Below, piece by piece: positions 1 to 12,590 of a stretch of 64,000 nucleotides of DNA. Source of the DNA: Apteryx mantelli (taxonomy: Eukaryota; Chordata; Aves; Apterygiformes; Apterygidae); the NCBI RefSeq assembly GCF_036417845.1, contig NC_089983.1, positions 19,311,207-19,375,206 on the forward strand, read 5' to 3'. The position numbers were made by a program, and so were the translations under genes. The notes beneath the pieces were generated by a model. That model saw only the letters and a list, made by a program, of their open reading frames with translations, did not search any database and was not told where the DNA came from. Position 1 is the first letter of the stretch; the number at the start of each line of letters is the position of its first letter.

Positions 1-3000
1 CTTTATAATATTGAATTAGAAGATAGTATTTTATTTTTAGATTTTTATTTGTAGATTTTACAATATCATTGCAGAATGATATGTAACTTTATATTGATTA
101 TTTTAGTGGAAGTTGCAAACAATCAAGAATTATTTGCAGATAGCTTTTCCTAAGTTAATTTTACACAATGTTATGACACTGTAAAACGTAATCAATCAGA
201 CATAATGGAATTGTTCTAAATAGAGTATAGCCTATAAAGGATGGTTTGTCTCTTCAAAATACAGTTTCTATTACAAAAGCTGTAAGAATTCTGGAAATGC
301 TTTGTTACACAAGTATGGTAACTGGATAGTTTGCTCTGCCAAAATTGCTCCAATTAGCCAAACTTGCTCTACTTCCTTCTCCCATCTGCAGCCCCATAAC
401 ACAGATCTCCCATATAAATAAATGATTACATGTTGTTGGCCTTTGTGGTTTAGAAGGTACACTTGTTCCGTATTTTTAAGTTAGAAGCAGATAACATGGT
501 TTAAAGTTATAATGTTGAGTAATTGAAAGGTTTTTTTAAATTCTGAACAAAAAAATGCATTATTTTTATTGCTTCTTCAGTTTGTTTAGTTCATGGATTT
601 AACAGAACTTTATAGCAGATTGTTTCCTTTGTATGATTAGTTAATCAATGACTTTATCCTTGGAGTTGACAGAAATTCCTAAGCAAATCTCTATTGGCTG
701 TTCTGTACCAGAGTTGAGATTATGTTAACATAAGACCCTTCTGTCTGTACAGAAATCTGCAAATTTTGCAAAACCATTTTGTAGCAGGTGCAAGGCTTAT
801 CATGAATAAGTACATCACATTAAGTCAAATTACTAATAGCACACAGTCTGTGCTAAGCAGCAAGTGGTTGTAGGATCAGATACTTAATTTCCTCTTTTGG
901 TTTTGTGGATCTTTTACACAGAAGAAACATACATTTGGGGAAAAAATAAGTTAAAAAGGATTCAGGTACAAATCTGTGATTGCAGGTGTTTATTCTTACT
1001 CTTGTTTCTCTGTTCTGTATATTTGTTATGGTATGTATTAGTAAGCTTATTGAATAGGCCCTAACAGAAAGTCTAATACAAAATACCCTGTTTTGAAGGC
1101 CTCATACCTTGAATGTGCAGATACTTCTAATGTTAATAAAATGGAAATAGTAGTTCAACTATAATCCAAGTATACTGTGAGCCATGCTATCCTAGGTCTC
1201 CTGTTCTGTCTGATCCACAGTACTTCTGCTTTGTAATTTCAAAACATGCCCACCTGGCAGACTTTCACCTATTTGAGATCCTATAATGGTTTGCATAAAT
1301 AAAGAGACTGTAAAGTTGTTAAAATTATATTCAAGTATAACAATGTTTTGCATCACATTTTGAACCCAGCTACAAATAGGTAGAAAACTGGACTACTAAC
1401 ACTTATGCTTTTTGAACTCTTAATACACTTTTAAAAACCTTTCACTTTATAGCATTAATTTACTGTTTTGAGGAGTTACACAAGCCAAAAACTTTAATCA
1501 GAATGACAGAATTATCACTTTTTGTTGGATGAAGTAAGCAAGTAGAGTCAAAACCTGAAAAGCACAAGATATGGTTTTCACATGACAGTGCTTTCTTACA
1601 GCTTTCTGGCAGGACCATGCACCTTCTGAGCATTGTTATGTCAGGATTTGATCACTTTCTTCATTGTTACTGAGTGATGTCCAGTGCTGTGTGCAGGACA
1701 TGGCAGAGACTGCAAGAATTAGGAGATACTTTGTCCAGATCAGCTGGTCAGGTTGGGATGCAGACACCAACTCCTGAAACTTTAAGTGGGTATGCAGCAG
1801 TTGGTGAGACAGATCAAAGGGATGAAGCTGAAAGGTTTCTTGCACGTGCTGAATTAAAGTAACAAAATTTCAGAATGCTTCTTAATAGATCAGCAAAAGA
1901 CTGATATCCCTCTCCTTAAACAACTTGCCTGTGACATCTTGGCTAGATGTTCACATTTTGTCAAAGCTTACCCAGAGGCATACTGGTTTGGTGCAGACAA
2001 ACAAATGCTTTGATATTTCAGAAAGTGAGCGATGAGTGTCTCCATCTACTGCAAGGGAAGTATACATTGGACCTCTGGGCGTTTGCTTGTTTTATTTAAA
2101 GCAAGCCTCTCTCAAGGACCCTCAGCACGTGAGGTTCAGGTCAGAAGCTTTTATGGGCCTTGGAGACAAAAGATGCAGCAGTTGTTCCAGCTCTCATCCT
2201 TGTAAGGGACTTGATTCTGTCACCTTCTGGTAGTCTCTTACTGGAATTTAGCTGTATTGGAAATTCAACTTGTAGATTTCAGGATCATTACACTGAAATC
2301 AAGATGGTCTCAAAAATACTGGAATAGGTGTCAAATACTTCTGTGAAGCCTTCTTTGCATTTTAGCATTCACGTTCCTAGTTCAGCCTATTCCATCTACT
2401 TTTCAGGCTTGTTTCCTAGTACTGATCTCTTCCTCCTCTTTGTAGAGAAAGTTTATTTATAGATACGCTGGTGACTCATTTTTCTACATTACACCTACCC
2501 ATTTTCTTTCCTTGTTCCTCTTCCTTCAACTTGATCTATGGCAATGCCTCCTCCACCTTCTGCCTCATTGATATGTCAAGATAAGGCAGCTGCTAGATGC
2601 TTTAGATTAGTTAAGTGCTGTTTTCAGATCTCTCCTGTTTCAGTGCTTTCTTTGCCCAGAACTAACATTTCACCTAGAGAACTATCTACTTGCACTGTTC
2701 ATGGCATTTAGCCTGGTCTGAGGGAAGACTTTCTGATCCAGACAGTAGAACGTGAAACTCAAAGGAGAAAAAGTCAGGTTCAAAGGTAAGGACAGCAAAA
2801 GCAATTCAGGGAAGAAAGGGATCCAATCAGGAAATCGCTACACTTCTGCAGACCTGCACTCTGGCATAATTAAAGAGTCATAGCTAGTTTATCTGCTCAG
2901 TTGAAGCTAGTTATTAGAGACCTCACCAGAACTGGCAACAACAGAAGTTGAGAATTTAAGGCAGCGTTAATTCTTTCTAAACCAGTTTCTGTCTCAAGCA

Positions 3001-4854
3001 AGATGGTCAACGTGTCAAACAGAATGACAGAACCAATAATTTTGCTTTTAATTTACGATTGCACAGGCTGCTGCTTGTATAGCGATTGCATGTTTTCTGG
3101 CTTAAATAGGCAAAATGGGTCACTGCTGTATCAGCTGGTGGCTGGAGAGGGATGAGGAGTAATTGGGAGCCAAAAATAAAATGTCGATGACTGGAAACCT
3201 GCCATTTTAGTCTGTGGGTTAGGAGTCTAATGTCTGCAATGGAAATAATGCAAAGAGGTAAATCTTACCGTCTGCCACTTTTCAGTAGGGTGCTAAAGAT
3301 GTCCCAATTAACAGGAGATGTCTATTGTACTGTGAATAACACGGAGCTTTTATTTGGGCTTACTGGGAAAAATAGTCATGTTTGAAGTAATAAAACAAAC
3401 ATCAGTGGCTAAGAATTTAGCTCTTTTCCCCCTCGACCCTGAGAGCTTTAGAGCTCAGTTCTGTTTTCTTAACTAGGTTCTTGTCTTTCTCCCCCTCTCC
3501 CCCTACTGTTTGCTGGCATGCTATTAATTGAAGGATAGTCATGAGAACCAGATTTACAGTATTTATTTGCATGCCTTAAACAGTTCCTGTCTGTTGCATA
3601 GTATTTATAGTCTGTAGCTTTGTCAAAAGAAGGCAGGCAAGACCTCCAGACTTCCTATCAGCAGAGCAAAGCAGGGCTAGATTACTGCAGTGTCTGTTGA
3701 TCCCAGACAAGAAGCATGTTTTGACAAGCATTTAGGTTGGATTTCTTTTAAATTAAATTCCTGACTCCTCCACCCCCTAAAATTTACTTCTTGGTACACT
3801 ATCCGGTCTTTGCAGATGTGCATAAAGCAAATACTTCAGAAAGTTTTTGGCTAGTCAGTATTATGACCTTGCTATTCTGACTGTTGTGCCAAATACACCT
3901 TAAATGCTGTACCATATTGATGTCAGCTACAATATCAATAACGTTTAAGAACAATTCAGATATTATATTCTAAGGTATCTTAATTGCTTGTGCCTGCAGT
4001 CTTATAAATGTGCAATAGCACTCATTATGCTGAGACAGTGGTAAACACTACTCACTCTGCTGTGTTCAGAAAGTCCACTGAATATAAAAATTATTCTAGT
4101 TTTGCACTCCAGTCCCAGTGCATACTTCCAGCATGGTGCCTTGTGGACAAGCAGAGGTACCATGAAACACTGTAGCCTGACTATATAAAGCAAGCTGGGA
4201 TCTTCTCCCTGATCTCCTAGATCAGAGACTTGCTCTGTTTTGAAAGAGGAGCTGCAGAGGACACAGATGCCGCTTCTTAAAGCTATGGTATGCCAGCACT
4301 ATTTCCCCCTCCCCACACACTTAGCAAGAATGATCCATTAGAAACTGGCAGCATTTTACACCAGACCACACCTCATCATATTTTTTATTGGGAGAATGGG
4401 AGGGGTTTTAGATTCACCTCTCTCTCTTTTTTTTTTTTTTTTTTCCCCCCAAAGTCACTTCCATATTACAAGTTTACACTGACTTTTGCTTCTGTAACAC
4501 TCACCTACCACTTTTCAAAAAAATGTTTGGGAGTGATTTTCAAGCCACATTAGATTCTCTGGCTAGCAGTAATTCAATCAAATGGTGTGACCTTAAGAGT
4601 TCTAGGCCAGGCTTTCCTCAAGTGGTGGCCAGCATCCCAAAGACCTTGCTGATAAAGGCTTATGCAGGAAGTTCATTCAGGGTAACATTACACTAGAGGT
4701 AGCACAGAAGCAGGAGGGATAGAAATCTCACGGATGAGCTCAGGGAGAAGAGTGCCATAATTTACTTTACAAAGTTTAAAACGCAAAACAAAAAAGACTT
4801 ACAAACATGTCTGAATTGAAGAGGAAAAAAAGTAAATTTCAATGTCTTCCCCAG
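1..4854 (+). other. HIBCH: HIBCH intron (upstream part, open at window edge)
   Basis: This is the intron preceding the first HIBCH exon visible in the window. I looked for the preceding HIBCH coding exon, which in other vertebrates carries the segment just before INKMSPTS, and did not find it. The upstream exons should lie left of position 1. The sequence is AT-rich without recognisable genes. It ends in a usable acceptor (ccccag, ending at 4854). Short open frames here have no recognisable product. Confidence 0.75.
4427..4444. repeat. T18 homopolymer in HIBCH intron
   Basis: An uninterrupted run of 18 T after a short CT repeat and before six C. It is a simple repeat with no TE body recognised around it. 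Confidence 0.9.
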
Positions 4855-4974
4855 ACTATTAATAAGATGTCACCTACATCCTTAAAGATGACCCTCAGGC
4901 AGCTCAGAGAAGGAGCTTCCATGAGCTTACAGGATGTCTTGACGATGGAATACAGACTGAGCCAAGCCTGCATG
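4855..4974 (+). CDS. HIBCH: HIBCH coding exon, third from last (partial gene)
   Basis: HIBCH hydrolyses 3-hydroxyisobutyryl-CoA to 3-hydroxyisobutyrate in the mitochondrial matrix, a step of valine catabolism. This exon is exactly 120 nt (40 codons, phase 0 at both ends) and translates to [17 protein letters not shown] through [10 protein letters not shown]. The human protein has nearly identical residues ([30 protein letters not shown]) in its C-terminal helical region. It is bounded by a ccccag acceptor and a consensus gtaagt donor. The crotonase-fold active site lies in upstream exons outside the window. An open frame running through the exon continues into intron on both sides; that extension is not coding. 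The family match is from memory but the motif identity is strong. Confidence 0.95.
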
Positions 4975-6142
4975 GTAAGTGAGGAGCTGCGCATTGGCTT
5001 TGCCCCGCCGGGGCCCGTGTGTCAGAGTCTTTTATAAATTACATCAAGGACTATTTTCAGTATCTTGTTGGCGCATTTGTTGCTTTCTTTTTTCCAGTTT
5101 CATATCTTTATATGCAACTCTAAGGAGAAGATTTTATTGATAGGCAGATGGGAATGGTACAATGCTTTTCTTAAGGAAACTATGATAATGTTACAGTATA
5201 GAAAGAGTTTTATTTGAGCCCTGATTCTAAAACTCTGGAGTTCTTGCACAGATTTCCTATTTAAGTTATTTAGTCTCTTAGTGCCTCGGTTCCTGTCAGT
5301 GAGATGGGAACAGTTTTATAACCCTGTCTTTCAGGAGTGTGGTGATAGATTTCTTAAAAAGAGAGACTTGAGTATTATTTATAGTAAAGGGTGAGTACTT
5401 GGATAACACATGAGAAATTGATCCTTCTAGCAGAACAGTGTTACTAACGGGATTATTTGAACAAATTCCTCATAAAGCTTTCCCTTGGAAGCCTTATTAG
5501 TTCTGTCACATTTTAAAATAAAATTTTTTTGCATCTGATTGCGTGAATGCTGATGTTTAATGTAAATACTTAAAAAAAAAATGCAGGCAAGAACATGGTG
5601 TGTCTGATTCTGGTATGTCGTAATGCCTGACAGTATCCTTGCCACCTCTCTCCTGAAACTAATATTGTCGCTCCATTGCAAGTGAAACATCCTTAGGGAT
5701 TTAAATGTTATATTTGCCCTTTATCAAAAATAACTTTATGTTTCTGGGATTCTGTTTAACTGCAAGGTATGCCAAATATGCAGAATACATCACAAAATTC
5801 CTGAAGGGGGTGGCTCTTTCCCTAAATAATTTCCAGTCCTATTGTATACCCTGTAGCCCATCATGCAAAACTCTGAGATGTAACAGAAAGAGGGTTTGCA
5901 CTGTGTGAAAATTATCTGATCAACTCCGGTGCAAGAGGCACAAGTTGCAACAGTTGTGGCTGCATTTAAGCAAGAGGATATAGAGCTCTTTAGTAAGTGA
6001 AGCGAAGGTAGGACTAGATGAACAGTGTAAGTGGGATTTGACAGAATCCTGAGAACTTCAAGCAGAATAAGTGGGATAGCCCCTAGGGAAAGATGGGATA
6101 AATTGCATCTATTATGTTACTGCTTATTTCTTTATCTTTCAG
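4975..6142 (+). other. HIBCH: HIBCH intron, 1.2 kb
   Basis: The intron starts with gtaagt and ends with a pyrimidine-rich tract and ctttcag. It joins two phase-0 exon ends. No gene or recognised repeat was seen inside it beyond short A and T runs. Confidence 0.9.
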
Positions 6143-6176
6143 AGAGGCCATGACTTCTATGAAGGCGTTCGAGCAG
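6143..6176 (+). CDS. HIBCH: HIBCH 34-nt penultimate coding exon
   Basis: A very short exon encodes RGHDFYEGVRA plus the first base of the next codon (phase 1 at its 3' end). Human HIBCH has RGHDFHEGVRA at the same place. The exon is flanked by ctttcag and gtaag. The 34-nt length is not a multiple of three, so skipping it would shift the frame and replace the conserved C-terminus. It is too short to be found by ORF length and was identified by homology and splice sites. Confidence 0.95.
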
Positions 6177-6943
6177 GTAAGAGTGCATACCAGAAAGGTC
6201 ACTGTCTACCTCTGTAGATAAGGAAAGTTTATGCAGCAACAGCCCAGGGAACAGTTCTAAGCTTGCTACCAGTTTTTGCTTTTTAGATTCTTGTATGGCA
6301 AAGGTTATCATCTGCGCTAACAGAGCACAACAGCTCTGTTGTTTCCTTTGTTTAATCTCAGTGTCCTTATGTTTCTTTTACCCACCTGGTAACAAGACAG
6401 TGAAAAGGTTGCACCAGTTCATTAAAAAAATTCAAAATATATTTAATACTGACAGTAGCAAAGTTGAAGAGCAACTACATCATTTGTGCATTCATAGCTG
6501 GCTTAGCCAGCTATAAAATGGTTTAAGAAATCAAGCCTCCAAGTCAATAACAAGTGTTTGCATAGCAGATTGTTAGAACAGAGCCTACTTTTGACCATGT
6601 CCAAAGTATCTCTGAATAAAGCTATCTTACTAAAAAACTATATATGTAAGTTTATTGCTACATTCAACAGCACTGATCAAGACGGATAATGGGAGAAGCA
6701 GAACAGCAGGTTGGGGGGTTCGTCTAGCAAACAGATTCTGTCCTCGACACTGCTGCTGATTCACTGTGCAGTTTGTCAGAGCCAACCACTTTCACATCTC
6801 TGTTGGGAACTGTAGTAGTTATTTATGTTCTGTTCAGCACCCAATGAAACAAAACCAGAGACATTACCTTTTCCAAGGAGCTTATAGTACAGGACATCTG
6901 GAAGAATAACACTTGGGGGCAGGGTGAGACTTGGCTGTTATCC

Positions 6944-6966
6944 ATATATATAGATATATATATATA
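6944..6966. repeat. TA-rich microsatellite
   Basis: Imperfect TA dinucleotide repeat in the last HIBCH intron, interrupted by a single G. Confidence 0.85.
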
Positions 6967-7452
6967 GCTCAAGTATGTATTATCAGTTCTCCCTCACTTT
7001 TTATCTCTGCCTTTGTAAAGTATTTTAAAATCCACTTGAGCAGTGGATAGTACTGTTTGAGCACTCACCATTACTAATACTATTATAAAGATGGCCCAAG
7101 GATCACAGATGCAAAGGTTTTGTACAATATGGAGAAAGTTTCTGATTTTAAATAGTCTTTAGTACTTATTAATAAAGACTCCTTTGAAGTTAACCCACAG
7201 TCAGTCTGTTGAGAAGTACATGCTTTTTATTGCGCTAGAAATGGGTAGTGGAGAGAAAGATATTTTTAAAAGATGCTGTTCCTAGGATATGTTCTATACC
7301 ACCATATAAACTTTCACATCTGCCTAAAGGTCGCTATATGGGAAGTGACAAACCTCAAAGGCTCAGAGTCAGATGAGCACCAAATCTAGTTCTCATTTGT
7401 AATGCACAAAGTCATTAAACCATCTGTGAATGAGGCAGAGGCCAAAAACAAA

Positions 7453-7477
7453 TTACTTGTCACACTGTGACAAGTAA
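7453..7477. repeat. Perfect odd palindrome with 12-bp arms
   Basis: The left arm TTACTTGTCACA (7453-7464) and right arm TGTGACAAGTAA (7466-7477) are exact reverse complements around one central C. It could be a dimeric transcription factor site or a chance or cruciform-forming sequence. No function is assigned. Confidence 0.9.
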
Positions 7478-10400
7478 ACCACACAAACTGCTTATAAAGA
7501 AAAAAGCTGCGAGAAACAACAGCTGGGAAGCTTTCCTTTTGCATAGGGTAACGTAGCAAAGGCTTAACTGTGTCAGGAAAGGGAGAGAAAAAAGATGAAG
7601 CTGCACCGAGAAGATTGCTAATAGCAGTGTGCATACTTCGTTCTTCAGTCACTTTTGTTCTCTGCTTACTGCATATATCTTGTTCTGGGATTAGTCTTCT
7701 TGAAGTCTGTTACTTTTTCAGTAAGGTACTTATTTTGTTTAAGAGCGGTGCAGAATCTGACAAAAGATAATTAAAAAAAATTAGGTTTAATCCATTGAAA
7801 ATGATGAGCCAGGTGCTGAGCATCCTGTCTTTGCCTGTCTTTAATAGGAAGTAAGATTGCTAAGCACTCCACAACCATACTGAATAAAATGTTAGTTTAA
7901 GAAGTAGGGGTTTTTTTTGTTTGGTGTTTTTTGGGGTGTTTTTTGTTGTTTTTTTTTTTCTTTAAGTTTCAAGCATTTAAGAGTCAGCTGTTGTCCCTGC
8001 CTACCACAAGAGGATCTCAAGACATACAAGATTTTTTTTGACAAAATAAAGTTAGGATATAATTATCAAATATTAGTTGTTAAAGACTGTCTTTCAGCAG
8101 CAATGGCCTTAGGTCAACTAATGATTATAATAACAACTTTTATCTGCTTCAGACCGTAACTTTAATAGGTATGTTAGGAAAGTAGTTCATTTAAGAGTGA
8201 CCCATGAAGTTTTTAACCTACTGTGACTTGAGGTCAAGTTTTGTTTTTCTTTTAGCCAGACAGTAAGACCTGCTGGCAAAGTCTTTCCCTGTTGCGATTC
8301 TTGTGGTTGGAGCTATTAAAAGCTAAAACCCCTAAAGCATGAAATACCCAGATCATACTTTAACCAAGGCATGGAGTCTTCCCATAAAATGGTAAATAGG
8401 CTCTTTGAACACTTCAGTAGCTATATTTCATCTTGATTTATAGAATAATGCACAAGCTCTAAGAAATGCATAGCTCTGGGTAAATGCCAACAACTGGTGT
8501 TTTTGCACACTCATTGCATAATAAAAGAGGTCATTTTTTTGGAGTCAATGCTCAAACATATACAGGTTGTCTGCAATCTCAGCAGTACGAGGGGAAAAAA
8601 ATCTGTTAAATTAGCTTGTTAACTGCCTAACCATTTGTGCAAGAACATTTATTTTAAATGGAACTGTTAAGGCATGCTAGGTATGCCTATTGCTGAACCT
8701 GCAAAGCCCGTATTTGTGTATACCCGAGTGGTGTATTGCTTCTGCTCTCTCTCCTGCAGAGCTAGCAGCTGGCGGATGTGAGCCTTATCCTGGACGCACA
8801 AAACCCCTGTAGTCATCAAGCAGGCAGACAGATTTCATTGCAACTCTTAGAGAATTTCAGGTGCTTAGAAATACCAGTGTTTTGGTTGTGCTGAATGAAG
8901 GTTTGCCCAGCACCAGAACCTGTGAAAGTCTGGCAAACTCATTCCTGCTGAACAGAGGGATGGCTTCTTAGTTAACAAACAGACACAAGAACAAGCCCTA
9001 AACACAATGTCTATATTCAATTACTTTTTTAACAAACTTCTCTTAACCTACCTTAGAGAGTCTTCAGAATTTTTGTTCCATTCTTGTACTGAACAAGCTA
9101 TTTCCATCCCAAGCTGCAGAAACACAAAATACATGGAAGTTATTCCAGAAAGGGGATGCTTTCAGGATCCTATTGAAAAATTAAATATTTTAACTTAGAT
9201 AATATTAAACATTTTTTGTAATTGCAAGGGGTAAACTGCTAAGTTTGCAATAGCTACTGCTAAAGAAAACAAACTTAGATAATAGGAAGAAGGGCCCTAG
9301 TATCTGCTGTCTTTCAGAAATCTGGTGTTCAAAGTAGCTAATTGGCTTTCATCTAGTTATAAACTGCAGAAAAAAAAGCAAGAAAAGATCATATATTTTC
9401 AGGATGAAGCTCAGCTTTAAGATGCTGATATCATCATGGTTGAAACTAACCTGAGAAGAGCTGTGCACTTTAAGCATAATGCCTTCTAACTAAATACTTT
9501 ATAAAGCCTCTTGTGCATGTAAAGCCTCAAGTATCTTGAGGGACAAACTGGAGTCTGCAGCTCTTAGACTTGTGCATCCAGGTCACATTTAGTTTTGGCG
9601 TGGTAGCTGCTTGCAAGTGTTTGTGCTAAATTCTGACCTGACCATTTATGGTATTTAACTCCCTGTTCTTTCTTTCTAGTCTAAATCAGTATTAGCCAGA
9701 AGCTTGAACAGTTTGTTACAACAGCAGACTGGTATTTCTGGATAATATTTGAGGTCTTCATTTTTTTAGGCATTCTTCAAATGTTGGTTGATAGAGGAAA
9801 AAAAAATTCTTTTCACTTAAGAAGTTTTCAAGTCACATTTGACCACATACTGTCACAATGCCACTCTTAAGATCTTTAGGTGGGCATTCTTTCTACTGAA
9901 CTTTAAATGCAGCTCCTGTGTGTATTTCTTAATATAGATGTTTCTAGTTTAGTCATCAAGAATGAAATCTGCTTAGACAGAGCAGATATAGCAACTTACC
10001 AAAAGGCAGCTCCAGTTCTTCAAAACATGTAGTCTGCATGAGCCTTTTCTGTCCTCGTGCCTTTAGAAGCATCATATTCATGACTGTTTGCTAGCAGAGG
10101 GAGCCAAGGGGGGCAGCCTGCCCTTCCTCCCCTATATGCCATGGGCCGTGTTGGCCAGAAGCTCTCCCAGGCCACAGGTGCATCTCCAAAGGGGAAGCTG
10201 ATACCACACATCTGAAGGGAATGTGTCTTGAGGAGGGGAACTAGTACATCTAGAAAGCTACAATTACTGTAGCCATTTTTTAAAAATTATAATAAAAAAA
10301 ATCACTAAATGATTTTATTTTTGAAAAGTGCTCTGAAGGGCTTTGGAATTCCTTTCAGACTGTCATTTTTTACACACATACAAACTCTGTTGTCTTACTG

Positions 10401-11179
10401 TTTGCTAGTACAGCAATTCCTGCTGACATGCCTTCAGCATGCCTTGTGATGCAAGGAATGCTGTTTGAGAACTATTTTCTTGTTACACTTTTACATATAA
10501 TTCATTCACTGATGATTTTTATTTTCAGGAAGTGTTTCCCTGTATACAGTGCAGAGTATACATAGTAAGAGTGTACAGATCTTCACAGTTACATCTACAC
10601 AGATCTGCAGCAGTATTTGATTTTCTCACAAAGATACTTTGTTATATGCTTTCCCCATTAGTTATTTCGTGATTAGTTTATATGATGTGTTTAAATTAGC
10701 CGCAGGAATTTAACACCTGCTTTGAGTCATCTCCTGTGCTCTACGAGAGTCAGATTTTGCACAGAGATGTAATAGCCCTTGCCCAAAAGAAGCATCGTGT
10801 ATGCTGTTTCCCATTTCAAATGACAAAGCAGAAGACAGGCAAGAGGAGTAGGTCTGACAGGAAACCATTAATTTAAGGCTTATTCTTCCCTTCAAAGTCT
10901 GGGTACCTAATAGTGCCTGGAAACCTTTAATGGTATTGGCTATTTCTGAAGTGATATGGCATTCATCAGGCAACTCCCAGATACATCTCCGCACAGGTCA
11001 CAACTCAAGAACTATTAGAGTAAAAAATGTAAGCATTCCTAAAACTATCATCTCCAGAGCATATTGATTTTTCTCCCCGCTTGTGTTCACTGTAGTCTCC
11101 TATCTTGATGCAATCTGAAATCATCTTAATTGGAGAAAGTTTACAAGTAACTTTTGTGTTTTTGTACTTCTCCTGATAG

Positions 11180-11295
11180 TACTGATTGACAAAGACCAGT
11201 CCCCAAGATGGAAGCCAGCTGCTTTAGAGGAAGTCACTGATGAATTCGTGGATGATTGCTTTAAGCCATTGGGAAACAACGATCTCAAGCTGTAA
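11180..11295 (+). CDS. HIBCH: HIBCH last coding exon with stop codon
   Basis: After the split valine codon (G from the previous exon plus TA here) the exon reads [14 protein letters not shown], continues through [17 protein letters not shown] and ends NNDLKL with a TAA at 11293-11295. Human HIBCH ends [19 protein letters not shown] to SSDLKF, so the C-terminal domain and the stop position are conserved. The three exons give 89 residues, about the last quarter of a 386-residue protein. No frameshift or internal stop is seen. The gene appears intact at this end. Confidence 0.95.
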
Positions 11296-11810
11296 AGCCC
11301 AAGCCTATTGACATCTTATACATCTGCTTAATTTTAGGACATACAAATTAATAGTAGTGTGATAAGACTCTTTTCCTAGCCTATCTGTGATTCATATGTC
11401 TAATTTTTTGCATTCAGGAGCATTCTCTTGTTTATGCTACCATAATGAGAAAAAAATCATGACTGGTTAATAAGGGAAAAAGACTTCAAGGAAAATTGTT
11501 ATTCTTACTGCTAGTACACAATGATTACCATTTAATTTTTGGCATTGACTCTGAGTTTAGGAGGAACCTTTGAGGGAAGCAGTATGGTTAAAGGGTGATG
11601 TAGCAGGCGGGAAGTCAAGAGCCCTTGGTATTCTTGGCTCTGTCACTGATCTATTAATTTGGGGTTGTGCCTCAGATTCCTCTCTATACAATGAACAGGA
11701 AATGTACTTAAGGCTGTAAAACAGTCAGAGCTACAAAGGAAAATGCAAGACATGCTAAATTCATGGTGTTAAGTAATATTTTAAATAAAAGGTCAGACTG
11801 ACACATTAGT
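11296..11810 (+). other. HIBCH: HIBCH 3' UTR (approximate end)
   Basis: Sequence after the HIBCH TAA up to about 20 nt past the first good AATAAA (11784-11789). It is AT-rich with no further open frame of interest. The true cleavage site is inferred, not seen. Confidence 0.65.
11784..11789 (+). terminator. HIBCH: Candidate HIBCH poly(A) signal AATAAA
   Basis: A canonical AATAAA 489 nt after the HIBCH stop codon is the first such hexamer noted downstream of the stop. It is followed by GT-containing sequence. Confidence 0.65.
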
Positions 11811-12552
11811 CTGACAAGAAGAAATTGTTCTATTGATTTAATGTTTGGTCTTGCTGTGTGATGTAGACACTGTTTCAAATGTCATAATAACACCAGAGCC
11901 TACAGCACTGTTCTATTTAACAGGGATTGGCTTGTAAAACCAAATTTTTTTATATGCCATTGAGTTTGATTAAACTTTATAATGAGTTTTTCTCAAAAAT
12001 TGCTAAGGAGTTTTTCCTTGTGTCACAGTGGTGAATTAGTAAACTGTCTCAGAACTGCTTCCGAACACCAAGCAGCACATTCACTGCTGCTGTTAGTGAT
12101 TCTCTAAAGATTTTAAGGTAGAGGTGAACCTAGCCCCTACTACTGCACGTGGCTGGAGTTTAGCTATACTGACAAGCCTGGTTGCACTTTTGTTGTGTCC
12201 ATGAACATCCTGAATAGGAAGTTTCGCTGTCTGCAGGGTAGAAAATTTGTGAAAAGGAGGGGGAACACAGCAATATGTACTGATGACACAGGGCAAAACA
12301 TGATGACAAGGCAAAACATAAACTGTCTGCTGCTCCATGGATCCTCTAGTCCTTTTACGCAACGTATCCTAACAAATGTATGTGTTAGGAGAAAAGGTGA
12401 GATTAAGATGGATACTCAAGCCCTTAAGTTGTTCTGCCAGCTACAACTCTTCTCTGTTCCTGTTTCCCATTCAGGTTTTACTAAGCTTTCTGCTTCTTAG
12501 CTGTACACTGGGTGCCAAAGAGATAATTTAGGCCATTACAAATATGATATCT

Positions 12553-12590
12553 TATATATTACAATATATTTGTATATATTACAATATATA
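12553..12590. repeat. AT-rich 20-bp tandem duplication
   Basis: TATATATTACAATATAT occurs at 12553-12569 and again at 12573-12589, a spacing of 20 bp. Confidence 0.85.

Larger units (their letters stand above)
6177..11179 (+). other. HIBCH: HIBCH last intron, 5.0 kb
   Basis: A phase-1 intron from gtaag to the acceptor tcctgatag. The contents are AT-rich. It holds a TA-rich microsatellite (6944-6966) and a perfect 25-bp odd palindrome (7453-7477). A 9-bp-arm hairpin is at 6494-6514. No coding exon was recognised inside it. Confidence 0.9.

Noticed and set aside
1674-1862. 62-codon + frame considered as a missing HIBCH exon
   Set aside because: The translation does not match any HIBCH segment and there are no matching splice sites.
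4807-4854. Start codon at 4807 in frame with the HIBCH exon
   Set aside because: This is intron sequence upstream of the ccccag acceptor; the open frame is coincidental.
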